A stretch of 64,000 nucleotides of DNA from Candidatus Epilinea brevis (GTDB lineage Bacteria; Chloroflexota; Anaerolineae; Epilineales; Epilineaceae), in assembly GCA_016710785.1 (NCBI GenBank), contig JADJUE010000012.1, positions 62,001 through 126,000 of the forward strand. Direction: 5' to 3'. Positions within the stretch are counted from its first letter, which is position 1, and each line of letters opens with the position of its first letter. The notes beneath the pieces were generated by a model. The model searched no databases and had not been told where the DNA came from. It saw only the letters and a list, made by a program, of their open reading frames with translations. A program made the translations under genes and the position numbers. Positions 17,202 through 26,499 of the stretch are shown one piece after another.

Positions 17202-17223
17202 TCAAGTACGCTAGCGTACTTGA
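17202..17223. repeat. 22-bp perfect palindrome, copy 2
   Basis: TCAAGTACGC TAGC GTACTTGA reads the same on both strands. It begins 67 bases after copy 1. Such duplicated perfect palindromes are typical of dimeric regulator sites, but hairpin-type dispersed repeats are also possible. No nearby gene start lies downstream on either strand, which is unusual for an operator. Confidence 0.8.
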
Positions 17224-17404
17224 AAACGCGTCCCAGGCTATCTTCAAGGCAACCCTGCGGAGGGGCCGCGGAATCCCTGGAGAACGGTGCGCCTGGCCGC
17301 GGAGTCCGCCTGCGGGTTAGCCTGCGGCGCGGGCCTGGGCGGGGATGTTCGCGTGAGACCGGGCTCGCAGGGCCGCCCTGCAACCGCCCATGCCCTCAGC
17401 CGCG

Positions 17405-18003
17405 TCACATCCCCAGCCGCAGCTGCCCGCTCCAGGTCTCGGCCGGATCCGCGGGTTGATCGTCTGGCGGGGCATGCCGCCGTTCATGGGCCAGCAGCCA
17501 GGCCTTGCGCTCCAGCCCCCCGCCGTAGCCGCCCAGGCCCCCGCCGCGCTGCACCACGCGGTGGCAGGGGATGAGGATGGCGATGGGGTTCTGGCCGTTG
17601 GCCTGCCCCAAGGCCCGCGCCGCGGCGATCGGATAGCCGAGCTGCTCGGTGAGGGCCGCGTAGGAGCAGCTGCAGCCGTAGGGGATGGTCGCGAGCGCCT
17701 CCCAGACCTGCCGCTGGAAGGCGGTGCCGGAAGGCCGGAGGGGCACGGTGAAGGTCTGCAGTCGGCCTTCGACGTAAGCTCGTAGTTCGGCTTCCAGCTG
17801 GTCGAGGTGGCGGAGAGCGGCGGGATCGGCGGCCAGGTCGCGGTCGGGCAATGGGACGACAGCGGAGGGTGGGATGCGATCGGACGCTCGCGAGGATCCG
17901 TCGATCACGCTGTCGGCGAACCATAGGCCGACGATGCCCTCGGCCGTGGCGGTGGCGCGCAGGGTACCGAGGGGGGCGGGGAAGGGAGGTGGCGGGTGGT
18001 CAT
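17405..18003 (-). CDS. ogt: Methylated-DNA-protein cysteine methyltransferase, with apparent N-terminal frame shift
   Basis: Suicide repair enzyme that moves O6-alkyl groups from guanine to its own cysteine. The catalytic domain is complete: FQRQVWEALATIPYG, the PCHRVV active-site motif and GGYGGGLERKAWLLAHE. The intact frame opens only at a GTG (17908), but upstream codons in the same frame read GTLRATATAEGIVGLWFAD, typical of the Ogt N-terminal domain, and have no start. An ATG at 18003 with AGG nine bases upstream connects to it only if one base is missing in the C-rich tract near 17965-17985. I therefore annotate from 18003. Alkylation-damage repair; no adaptive-response regulator is adjacent. 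Confidence 0.82.
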
Positions 18004-18033
18004 GTCGGTCATCCTACCATCCACGAGACCGGC

Positions 18034-18996
18034 TCACAACCCACCCCGCAGCCGCACCCTCAGCACCTCCGCCGGCGCGTTCACCCTGAGCGGCAAGAAG
18101 CCGCAGCCCACCCCGCGGCTGACGATGAGCGTCCTGCCGCCCGCGAGATCGTAGCGCCCGCCCGGGTAGCGCCGCGAGAGGGCGCCCGAGGGGACGATGA
18201 TCGGCCGCCCGCCCGGCAGGGCGATCTGCCCGCCGTGCACGTGCCCCGCCAGAGCCAAGGTGAAAGGCGCCTCGCCCAGATCCAGCAGGCCCGAGGGGGC
18301 ATGCATCAGGACGATGCGCGGTGATCGGCCATCGCCGCTTCCGCCCAGCGCCGCCGCCGCGTCCGGACGGCCGTCCGTATGGTCGTCCAGGCCGCCCAGC
18401 CAGACGCGCTGCCAGGGAGCCGGCAGGTGGAAGCCCTCGTTCAGCAGCACGCGGATGCCCCGCCGCTCCATGATGCGGACCACCGCCCGGCCGCCCGCCC
18501 AATGGTCATGGTTGCCCAGGACCGCGTAGACCCCTGCCGGTGGGCGCCGCTCGGCCAGCCGCGCGGCCAGGTCCTCCAACTTGCCCCGGTGGAGGGAGAC
18601 GAAGTCACCGCCCAGCAGCCACAGGTCCGCGTCCGCCTCTTCCAGGCGCGCCAGGGCCCCGTCGATCAAGCCCGCGGCCGTGAAGGGGCCGGCGTGGAAG
18701 TCCGAGGCGAAGGCGATGGTCAAGGTGTGGGCCGCGCCCAGCGGCTCCGGGCAGTCCAGCGCGTGGTCGACCAGGCCGACCCTGCCGCCGCCGCCCGGCA
18801 GCTGCCCCGCCAGCCGCGCCGGCCAGTCGCCGCGGGTCAGCAGACGCTGCAGGCGCTCGCTGCGCCGCCGCTCCGACGACAAAGGGTGAAAGTGGTCCGC
18901 ATCGTTGTGCATGCGAAGTTGGACGGGAGCGGTAACACCGGCCATCACAGGGACAGCTCGGGCGAGCAGGCGGTTCGCCCGCGGTCCGGCCGTCAA
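18034..18996 (-). CDS. Metallophosphoesterase (YkuE/LpxH-like calcineurin fold)
   Basis: Two-metal phosphoesterase of about 320 residues. Motifs in order: ASDFHAGPF (DxH), LGGDFVSL (GDx), LGNHDHW (GNHD), MHAPSG and AGHVHGGQIALPGG (GHxH). The spacing and the GHVHGGQ ending resemble YkuE/UDP-diacylglucosamine-hydrolase-like phosphodiesterases. No clear membrane anchor remains. The start is uncertain: a TTG at 18996 overlaps the cotH stop (TTGA), while ATGs at 18945 or 18912 have no ribosome sites. Coupling to cotH suggests a common transcript. Substrate unknown. Confidence 0.85.
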   Translation of the reverse strand: MTAGPRANRLLARAVPVMAGVTAPVQLRMHNDADHFHPLSSERRRSERLQRLLTRGDWPARLAGQLPGGGGRVGLVDHALDCPEPLGAAHTLTIAFASDFHAGPFTAAGLIDGALARLEEADADLWLLGGDFVSLHRGKLEDLAARLAERRPPAGVYAVLGNHDHWAGGRAVVRIMERRGIRVLLNEGFHLPAPWQRVWLGGLDDHTDGRPDAAAALGGSGDGRSPRIVLMHAPSGLLDLGEAPFTLALAGHVHGGQIALPGGRPIIVPSGALSRRYPGGRYDLAGGRTLIVSRGVGCGFLPLRVNAPAEVLRVRLRGGL

Positions 18997-21199
18997 CGCA
19001 GTCCGCCGCCCGCCCAGGGCGCGAAGGCCCGCCAGCCCCGCGCGCGACAGTCGTTGGCCGCGCCTGGGCTCGCCGGCCAGCAGACCGTCCAGTCGTCCAA
19101 CCCGTCCAGGCGCCGCCCGTGGCTCTCGTCCGCCGCCTGCGGCCCGAAGACCACCTCGTCGTAGACCGCGTCCCGGCGGGCCAGGACCACCGTCTCGCCG
19201 CCGCGCGACAGGCGGAAGGGGGCATGGTCCGCACCCTGCTCCGGCTGCCCGTCGGCCCAGATCAGCAGGTGCCCCTTCGCCGGCAGGCTGAGCGGCGGTA
19301 GAGGGAAGTCCCAGGGGCTGTCCGGGTTGTCGGACAGATACCAGCCCGCCAGGTCCACCGGCGCCACGCCGCGGTTGTAGACCTCCACCCAGTCCTCCAG
19401 CTCACCGTAGGGGTCCTTTCGCGCCGCCTGGTTGTCCGCCAGCAGCTCGTTGATGACCAGGTCCCCCGCCGGGCGGCGCGGCAGGCTGACCCCCTGCACT
19501 CGGTAATGGAAGGGCCGGGTGAGGTTGGCCGCAGGGAAGAAGGCCGAGCGGCCGTCGGCGACCGCCGCCCGCAGGAAGTAGCTGACGTCCCGGCCCGCCG
19601 GCTGGCTGGGGATCTCGGCCGTCCAGCGACCCGCCCCGTCCGCGGTCATCGGCAGGCGCGTCTCCGGACCCCGCTCCACCCGGTAGCGCAGCTCCAGGCG
19701 CGCGGGGGCCTCCGTGCCCGAGAAGGCCGCCGTCACCCGCACAGCCTGGCCCGTCGCCGGCGCCGCCGGTTCCAGGGTCTGCGCGGCCAGGCGCAGGTCG
19801 GGGGCCACCAGGGCCGGCTGCTTCGCCCCGTCCGCGAGGTAGGCGCGCCGCGCTTCCGCCAGCGGCAGCAGGCCCAGCACCTTCATCTGCTGCCCGGCCC
19901 CCACCCCGCCCATGTTGATCATCACGTCCCCACCCAGGTTCTGGTCGAAGAGCTCGGGCGCGTAGAGCGGGCGGGGCTCGGCATGCACCGCTTCGGCGAT
20001 CAGGTCGTGGTAGGCCCGGGCCACCTCGCCGATCTGCGCCCCGTCCAGGGCCTCGTCGCGCAGGGTGCGCAGGTGGGCGATGTAATCCGCCCGGAACTCC
20101 GGCACCTTGAGGAGGCGCCGGGTCAGGGGACGGTTGCGCTGCGTGGACTGGTCGAAGGGATCCGTCTCCGCCACCGAGCGGGTCACCCGGCCGAACCAGT
20201 TCTGGAAGGTGCCGAAGGACAGGTTCCAGTCCCAGTTGAGGATGCTGAAGCGCGGGTCGCGGGCGTCGCGGTACAGGTAGTAGTTGTGCCCGGCATAGTA
20301 GCTGTCGTAGTTGCCCAGCAGGTTGTTGCCCGCCAGGTACCACAGGGCCAGGTCCACATCCAGCTGATCGTGGATGCGCGCCGGAAAGTCCTGGTCCGAG
20401 AGCCCGCCTTGGGCCGTCGTGGCGTCCAGGGCTCGCGTCAGTTCCTGCAACAGCTGGTAGCCCTCGTCGCCGGCTGAGGTCGTCTTCAGTTCATAGCCCG
20501 TCTTGTAGCTGCGGAGAGCGCTCTGGTAGTTGAGCGTGGAGGATTCGAGCGTGATGTCCTTGGGGTTGTCGCCCTTGAAGATCAGCCCGTCCCGGCCGGC
20601 GAACCAGGCCTCGACGAAGGTCTTGTCGATCTGCTCCATCATCAGGTAGACGCCCACATAGGTGTTGTTGGCGTAGACCCGGGCGAAGGAGACCTGCGGC
20701 ACCGGCATGTAGTTGCGCAGCAGGGTGAAGGCCACCGCCTCCCGCAACTGGGAGGGGTCCGCCCAGCCGTTGTTGAGGTTGACGACGTCGTAGCCCCACA
20801 ACCGCTGGCCGGCCGTGAAGGCGTCCAGAGAGAGGTTGAGCGGCTTCTTGGGACCGTTCACCGAAAGGGAGGTGTTGCCCTTGTAGCGCACGCCGATCGT
20901 CTCCAGCACCGTGCCGTCCACCGTCAGCCGCGCCCGCGCGTCCTGGCCCAGCGCCCGCCCCCGCTGCAGGACGCTCTGCCAGTCGGCGCCCTCGAAGCTC
21001 AGTCGCAGCTCGCGGACCTTGGCCGGGTCGTAGAGCCGTTCATCGGCATCCAGCATCGCCGCGCTGTCCGGCAGCGGACGCTGCGCGGCCGGGCGAGCCC
21101 AGCCGCCGGCGACCGATCAGCCTGGGCCAAGGCCTGGCGCGACCCCTGGGCCGCAGCCAGCAAGAGCAGCACCGCAGCCCACGCGACCCGTCTGCTCAT
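18993..21199 (-). CDS. Secreted CotH-kinase protein with C-terminal lamin-tail domain; frame shift after the signal peptide
   Basis: The CotH domain (from about LYDPAKVRELRLSFEG) includes VRYKGNTSLSVNGPKKPLNL, GYDVVNLNNGWADPSQLRE, YVGVYLMMEQIDKTF and SILNWDWNLSFG, matching atypical protein kinases of the CotH family. The C-terminus has a lamin-tail domain (DLVINELLADNQ, DWVEVYNRGVAPVDLAGWYL). The long frame starts at an ATG (21056) without leader, but an ATG at 21199 with AGGGGAG upstream encodes MSRRVAWAAVLLLLAAAQG, a clear signal peptide, in another frame. One missing base between about 21060 and 21115 would join them. Likely an extracellular or surface protein. CotH is a spore-coat kinase in Bacillus; targets here are unknown. 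Confidence 0.85.
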
Positions 21200-21238
21200 G
21201 CGGCTCCCCTCTCCAGCCAGCGAGCCGCATGACGATCA

Positions 21239-22397
21239 TCAGCCCCGCTGCTCGATGGCCACCCAGGGCCGATCCTTGATCCCCGTGTACTCGCTGGAGG
21301 GACGGATCAGGCGGTTGTCGCCCAGCTGCTCCAGGCAATGCGCCGTCCAGCCGCCAGAGCGCCCGATGGCGAAGCAGGGCGTGAAGAGGTCCGTCTCCAG
21401 GCCCACCGCGTGCAGCACCAGGGCGGTGAAGAACTCCACGTTGGTCTTCAGGTTGCGCCCGGGCTTGTATTCGTCCAGCAGCCGGAGGACGGTGGACTCC
21501 ACGCCGGTGGCCAGCAGGTAGAGGTCGCGCAGCTGGGGGTCGCCGGAGGCGTCGTTCATGCGCTTGGCCGCCTCCTGCAGGACGTCGGCGCGCGGGTCGC
21601 GCACCTTGTAGACCCGGTGCCCGAAGCCCATCAGACGCTCGCCGCGCTCCAGGCGTCCGCGGATGTTGGCCTCCGCATTCTCCGGCGTGCCGATCTCGAA
21701 GACCATGTCCAGGGCCGGCCCCGGCGCGCCGCCATGGGCCGGACCCTTGAGGGCACCGATGGCCCCGGTGACGGCCGAGTAGAGGTCGGAGCGGGTGGAG
21801 GTGATCACCCGGGCGGTGAAGGTGGAGGCATTCATGCCGTGGTCGATCACGGTCAGCAGGTAGGTGGCCAGGGCGCGGGTGGCCGCGACATCCGGCTCTT
21901 TGCCGGTCAGCATGTACAGGAAATTGCCGGCATGGCCCAGGTCCGGGCGCTGCTCCATCAAGGGCAGGCCCTTCAGCAGCCGGTCGTAGACAGCCACGAT
22001 GATCGGGAAACGGGCGACGATGGACTCCGCGCGGCGCAGTTGAGCGTCGGCGGTCTCCGAGGCGGGCTCCGGATCGTCCAGGGACAGGGTGGCCACGGCC
22101 ATGCGCAGGGCGTCGATGACCGGCGCCTTGACCGCGGCCGCGCCGCGCAGCAGTTCCATGGTGGTCATCGGCAGCGGGCGGGGCCGCGACCATCCGCTCT
22201 TTCTGGGCGGCCAGCTCGGCGGCGTTGGGCAGGCGGTCATGCCAGAGCAGGAAGACGCCCTCCTCGAAGCTGGCGTTCGGGGCCAGCGTTTCCAGAGGCA
22301 TTCCGCCGATGATGAGGATGCCGTTCTGGCCGTCGACGTGACTCAGGCGGGTGCGTGCCGCGACGACGCCTTCCAATCCGGGAATGTATGCAGACAT
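21239..22397 (-). CDS. gltA: Citrate synthase (citrate/2-methylcitrate synthase family), with frame shift
   Basis: Condenses oxaloacetate with acetyl-CoA (or propionyl-CoA) in the TCA or methylcitrate cycle. N-terminal part: MSAYIPGLEGVVAARTRLSH and GFLLWHDRLP-like FEEGVFLLWHDRLPN. The larger part carries DHGMNASTFTAR, MGFGHRVYKVRDPRA and the catalytic region DLFTPCFAIGRSGGW, giving the His, His and Asp expected. The two parts are in different frames; one extra base in ggggccgcgacc near 22171-22195 separates them. Joined length is about 385 residues, the short type found in many Gram-positives. Start at 22397 has AAGGATGG. Whether it prefers propionyl-CoA cannot be told. Confidence 0.88.
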
Positions 22398-22445
22398 GGG
22401 TCAACCATCCTTCAGGGGGCGGCCTGCTGGGGCGGCACAAATGAC

Positions 22446-22476
22446 GCGCCCGCCGGTGATCGTCCCGGGCGGGCGC
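22446..22476. terminator. GC-rich hairpin between kinase and citrate synthase genes
   Basis: gcgcccgcc (22446-22454) and ggcgggcgc (22468-22476) are perfect 9-base inverted arms. On the minus strand it follows the kinase stop by about 50 bases and is trailed by TCATTTGTG, only a weak U-tract. A second small inverted repeat, GTTGGCG atcgaa CGCCAAC, lies at 22494-22513. These may end the two-component transcript, or regulate citrate synthase. Confidence 0.4.
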
Positions 22477-22525
22477 GGCGGTTCTGAGGTTGCGTTGGCG
22501 ATCGAACGCCAACATTCTCATGGTA

Positions 22526-24086
22526 CTAAGAACCAGGCCAAGGGACAAATGGCAGGCGCATGGTGAAGGTGGCCCCTTGGCCCGGGCGGCTCTCCGCCGT
22601 CAGGCTGCCACCATGGGCCTCGGTCAGCTGGCGGGCGATGGTCAGCCCCAGGCCGCTGCCGCCGGTGGCGCGGCTGCGCGAAGGATCGGCGCGGTAGAAG
22701 CGCTCGAAGAGATGCGGCAGATGCTCCGGTGCGATGCCGGAGCCGTTGTCGGATACCGCCACCACCAGCCAGGCGGCGCCGTCCTGGTGCTGACGGCAGG
22801 CCGTCAGCCGCACCCAACCGCCCGGCGGCGCATGCGTCAGGGCATTGGCCAGCAGGTTGCGCAGCACCTGCGCGATGCGGTCGGAATCCAGGCGGATGCG
22901 GCCCAGATCAGCGGCGATCTCGCCTTCCAAGGCCACCCGCTGTCCGGCGGCCTGCGCCGCGAAGGCATCCAGGCTCTGGCGGATGAGGGCCTCGACGTCC
23001 ACATCCCGTGGCGCCAGAGGCTGCTCGCCGGCGTCGGCCTGGGCCAGGGCCTGCAGGTCGTCCACCAGGCGTCCCAACAGCTGCGCCTCCTCGTGCAGGC
23101 TGCGCAGCTGTTCCGGGCTGGCCGGCAGGACGCCGTCGCGGAGAGCCTCGAGGTAACCGCCCAGGTTGGTCAAGGGTGTTCGCAGCTCATGGGCCACGTC
23201 CGAGACCAGGCCGCGGCGCAGCGCCTCCTGGCGCTCCAAGCTGCCGGCCATGGCGTTGAAGGCCTGTCCCAGCTGTCCGATCTCATCGTCGGAGCGCACG
23301 GCGACGCGCTGGCTGAGGTCGCCGGCCTCCAGGCGCCCGGCCGCCGCCGTCAGGGCCTCGATGGGCCCGAGCACGCGCCGTGCCATGCCGGCGCCCAACA
23401 CCAGCGCCAAGGCGCCCCCCAGGAGGGCCGCGCCGAACAACGCGTGCCGGAAGCTGCCCAGGAAGCCCGCCCCGGCTCCATAAGGACCACCGATCCAGAG
23501 GCGGAATGCGTGGCGGCGGCGCTCAGCCGCGGGTGAACTCCAGGGCGGCGGCCGGCAAAGCCCGCGTGCCGGTGATCACCATGCGCCGCTCCCAGGCCAG
23601 GGTCGTGCCGGCATGGGCCGCATCCCCCCCGACCGCGCCGGCCCGCGCCCCGATCACGATGTCGATGGGCGGTCGGACGGGTGCGGCCGGCATCGCCGGC
23701 ACCGCGGCGATGACCCCCGCCCCGGCCTCGCCGCTGACCGGCGCGGTCTCGATCTCGCCCGCCGCCTGGCCGTCAACCCGCAGCTGGATCTTGAGCCCCT
23801 GCACTTCGCCCAGATGCCGCACCAGGGGCATGACGGCCGGCAGGCCGCCCCCCTGGTGGTAGACGAAGGTGACGATGTCGCCCAGGCGGCGGGCCTCCGC
23901 CGCCTCGCCCTCAGCCACGAAGCGGTCGAAGGCCCGGTGGGTCTGCAGGCTGGTCAACAGGGCCGCCATGCCCAAGGCCAGGACCACGGCGCTGGCGGTG
24001 AGTCCGAGCAGCTTGAGCCGCAGGCTGGCGCCGCGCCGCGGGCGGGCGTCAGCACCGGCAACGGTCTCAGCCATCCGCCCGGTCAT
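22526..24086 (-). CDS. Sensor histidine kinase with HAMP domain, interrupted by a frame shift
   Basis: Partner of the overlapping response regulator. Part 1: TM1 (LLGLTASAVVLALGMAALL) and an extracytoplasmic loop of ~130 residues. Part 2, another frame: TM2 (LFGAALLGGALALVLGAG), HAMP (MARRVLGPIEALTAAAGRLE), H-box SDVAHELRTPLTNLGGY, N-box RNLLANALTHAPPG, VSDNGSGI and GGSGLGLTIAR. The frames meet near 23515-23545; skipping one base gives the plausible junction AAERRRHAFRLWIGGPYG before TM2. The ATG at 24086 has GGAG six bases upstream and the start overlaps the regulator's end. Signal unknown. If the shift is real, the kinase is dead. Confidence 0.87.
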
Positions 24087-24789
24087 CGTGCTCTCCATCC
24101 TCACGCAGCCGGTAGCCCACGCCGAAGACGGTCTGGATCAAGCCCGCGCCGCAGGGCAGGGCCTCGATCTTGCGCCGAAGGTTCATGACGTGGACGTCCA
24201 CCGTGCGGTCCATACCGTCGTAGTTCAGGCCCCAGACCCGGCCGATGAGGTCGCCACGGCTGAAGACCCGCCCGGGGTCGCCCGCCAGACAGCCCAGCAA
24301 CTGGAATTCGCGCGGGGTGAGGGCGACGGGCCGGCCGGCCAGCGCGGCTTGCCGACGCCGGCCGTCCAGCCGCAGGGGACCCACGGTCAAGACGGGCTCG
24401 GTCGCCTGGGCCGCGACGGACGACGCGCGGCGCAGGAGGGCGTGGACGCGGGCCATCAGCTCCCGCGGGCTGAAGGGCTTGGTCACATAGTCGTCGGCGC
24501 CCTGCTGCAGACCGGCCACCTTGTCGTCCTCGGTGCTGCGCGCGGTCAGGAAGATGACCGGCAGGGGCGCTGCCTCGCGCAGGCGGCGGCAGAGGGCGAA
24601 GCCGTCCAGCCCCGGCAGCATGAGGTCCAGGATGGCCAGCGCCGGCGGGCGGGCGGCGGCCAGGGCCAAGGCCGCAGACCCATCAGCGGCGTCCTGCACG
24701 GCGAAGCCCTCCCGCTCCAGGTAGGTGCGCAGGAGGGCCCGGGTCTTGGCGTCGTCCTCGACGACGAGGATGGGGATGGGGTCGGTCAT
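24067..24789 (-). CDS. OmpR/PhoB-family response regulator
   Basis: A 240-residue DNA-binding regulator. The receiver domain shows VVEDDAKTRALL, phospho-acceptor Asp55 in ILDLMLPGLDGF, the switch residue in FLTARSTEDD and Lys in VTKPFSPREL. The winged-helix domain shows LTPREFQLLGCLA, RVFSRGDLIGRVWG and VDVHVMNLRRKIE. It is followed by its kinase with overlapping ends and preceded, 68 bases upstream, by the exported repeat-tailed protein. The arrangement suggests that the exported protein, regulator and kinase form one operon and the first may tune the signal, as with Spy/CpxP-like proteins. That role is inference. Confidence 0.94.
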   Translation of the reverse strand: MTDPIPILVVEDDAKTRALLRTYLEREGFAVQDAADGSAALALAAARPPALAILDLMLPGLDGFALCRRLREAAPLPVIFLTARSTEDDKVAGLQQGADDYVTKPFSPRELMARVHALLRRASSVAAQATEPVLTVGPLRLDGRRRQAALAGRPVALTPREFQLLGCLAGDPGRVFSRGDLIGRVWGLNYDGMDRTVDVHVMNLRRKIEALPCGAGLIQTVFGVGYRLREDGEHDDRADG

Positions 24790-24857
24790 GGCTGGACAAG
24801 CCGCGCGGCGGCGAGCCGGAAGTCGTCGGCTCGCCGCCCACGTCTGGGTCCTACGGA

Positions 24858-25949
24858 TCAGCGCCCGGAGGGGGCGGCGGGGACGAGCGGCAGCGCCGGC
24901 ACGGCGGGGACCGCCGGAACGGCGGGGACCGCCGGAACGGCCGGAACCGCGTCGATCAGCATCGGCATCGGCGGGCCGACGAGGCGGCTGATGGCGGCGT
25001 CGGCCTGGGCGCGGCTGAGGCCACCGGTCTTCACCGCCTGCTCCAACACGGCCTTCACCGCGTCCTGGTCGGCCTGGCTCATGGGCTCGGGCAGCTTGAA
25101 GGTAAAGGGCGCGGCGCCGCTCGCGGTGGCGGCGGTCATGCCGATGACGATGTCCTCGTCACCTGCCAAGGCTTCCTTGCCGTGCAGGGCCTTGCCGATG
25201 AAGCGATGGAACCTCTCGCCCATACCGCCCATACCGTCTATACCGTCCACCTCGATGGCCACCTTCAGCCCATGGCGGCCCTTCTCGGCGTCCAGCAGCT
25301 TCAGCTCGAGCGCGGCGGCATGCGCGTCGGCCTGGGCGGCCGTCAACTCACCGCTGTCGACCCTGCCCTGGAGGCGTTCGCGCATGTCCTTGCGCGCCAT
25401 CACCTCCACCGCCGCCTCCAGCTGCGCCAGGGTCTTGCCCTTGGCCTCGAGCAGGGCCTTCAGGCCCCCGTCGCCCTTCAGGGCCTCCCGCAGGGCCTCG
25501 ACGGTCATGTTCAGCTCGGCGGCCACCACGGCCAGAGGATCGATGACGGGCGCGAGGCCGGCCGCCTCCATGCCGGGCAGACCCTCGCCGCCCTCCCAGG
25601 TGAAAGCCATGGCATGCTCACCAGAGCCGATCTTCATGGCCTTGTGGATGGCGATCACGCCGTGATCCTTCGCCAGCAGCTCGGCACAGTCCTTGCGGGC
25701 CTGATCGTCGATGCTGACGGATGCATCGGCCTGGTCGTCGCCCGCTTCGGCTCCCTCGGCGGCCGAGGCGGCACCGGCCTCTATTCCCGTGCCGACCTGG
25801 AAGAGATGCCCGAGGGCCGGCGACCCGGTCACCGTCCTGCCCGCCATCCCGCCGGCCAGCAGGCGCAGGGCGACGATGCCGCCGACGGCGAAGATGCCCA
25901 TGGCGACCAGGCTCAGGCCGCCGATCCAGGCGATGATCTTGCGAGACAT
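24858..25949 (-). CDS. Exported or membrane-anchored protein with helical LxxALxxG repeats and PAV tail, upstream of a two-component system
   Basis: I do not recognise a named family. The 363-residue protein begins with a TM or signal anchor (IIAWIGGLSLVAMGIFAVGG), then a region with Asp/Glu-rich helices. The centre has motifs such as LNMTVEALREALKGDG and LLEAKGKTLAQLEAAVEV, which resemble the short helical repeats seen in DUF2680-type and other secreted helical proteins. The C-terminus is a run of about six VPA units. No tyrosine- or cysteine-based catalytic motif is visible. The ATG at 25949 has GGAG six bases upstream. A TACAAT box at 26050-26045 on the same strand may be its -10. Probably an envelope stress or metal/ligand-responsive accessory protein, by position only. 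Confidence 0.65.
   Translation of the reverse strand: MSRKIIAWIGGLSLVAMGIFAVGGIVALRLLAGGMAGRTVTGSPALGHLFQVGTGIEAGAASAAEGAEAGDDQADASVSIDDQARKDCAELLAKDHGVIAIHKAMKIGSGEHAMAFTWEGGEGLPGMEAAGLAPVIDPLAVVAAELNMTVEALREALKGDGGLKALLEAKGKTLAQLEAAVEVMARKDMRERLQGRVDSGELTAAQADAHAAALELKLLDAEKGRHGLKVAIEVDGIDGMGGMGERFHRFIGKALHGKEALAGDEDIVIGMTAATASGAAPFTFKLPEPMSQADQDAVKAVLEQAVKTGGLSRAQADAAISRLVGPPMPMLIDAVPAVPAVPAVPAVPAVPALPLVPAAPSGR
24890..24955 (-). repeat. Short coding tandem repeat (Val-Pro-Ala units)
   Basis: Repeated gccggaacggcggggacc-type units encode the VPAVPAVPAVPA tail of the exported protein. Unit of 9 to 18 bases with few differences, so recent slippage is likely. Confidence 0.75.
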
Positions 25950-26088
25950 GGTGGACTCCGTATTCAATGGGGGGCGATGGGTCAATGGGGGCGATCTGCG
26001 GCGGTGAAGCACCGAGGCGCTGCTCTCAGGACGACACCGTGCGCATTGTAGCGGGCGGAAATCAAGAAGTGATGAAGGCCCCGCAGGC

Positions 26089-26496
26089 TCAGCCCCCCGC
26101 CGCCTTGACGCGCGGCCAGGCGTTCCAGGCGAAGAGCAGCACCGCCGCCAACTCGGCGCCGCGGCCGGCCAGAGCCAGTTCGCCGGCGCGGGCGGTCCAG
26201 GGCCCCAGGGCCAGGGCGATCACGCCCACGTTGAGCAGCATATAGGCGGCCCAGACGGGGCGACGGTCGCCCCGCGGCCGGTCACCGCGGAAGCGCGGCA
26301 GGATCCAGTAGGCCACGCCCAGGGTCAACTGCACCGTCCAACCCACCAGAAGCAATTCGATATGAGCGGGGCGCAGGCGCCACAAGGCCGGCCAGAAGGA
26401 CAGGCCCTTGTTGGCCAGCAGCAAGCCGCCGAGGCCGAAACCGACGAGCAGGTGCAAGAGGGCGGTGCGCACGAGGTAGACCGAGAGGCGGGGCAT
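26089..26496 (-). CDS. Small four-helix membrane protein, weakly like heme-copper oxidase subunit I
   Basis: A 135-residue membrane protein with four predicted TM helices. The second helix reads HIELLLVGWTVQLTLGVAYW followed by ILPRFRGDRPRG. The HxxLLxVGW...GVAYxxxPR pattern resembles helix II of cytochrome oxidase/NO reductase subunit I, where the His binds heme, but no further ligands can fit in so short a chain. It is a paralogue of the upstream neighbour, three bases away. AGGG precedes the start. Function unknown; a heme- or quinone-binding partner subunit is only a guess. Confidence 0.65.
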   Translation of the reverse strand: MPRLSVYLVRTALLHLLVGFGLGGLLLANKGLSFWPALWRLRPAHIELLLVGWTVQLTLGVAYWILPRFRGDRPRGDRRPVWAAYMLLNVGVIALALGPWTARAGELALAGRGAELAAVLLFAWNAWPRVKAAGG

Positions 26497-26499
26497 GGT

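Larger units (their letters stand above)
17087..17404. other. Intergenic region with palindromic elements
   Basis: This 318-base gap follows the VWA gene and precedes the 3' end of the opposing MGMT gene. It has no plausible gene. It holds two related 22-base palindromes, listed separately, and CCAGGG (17098-17103) facing CCCTGG (17120-17125), a possible hairpin at the end of the VWA transcript without a T-run. Base composition is visibly less G/C-rich than in the flanking genes. Confidence 0.5.
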
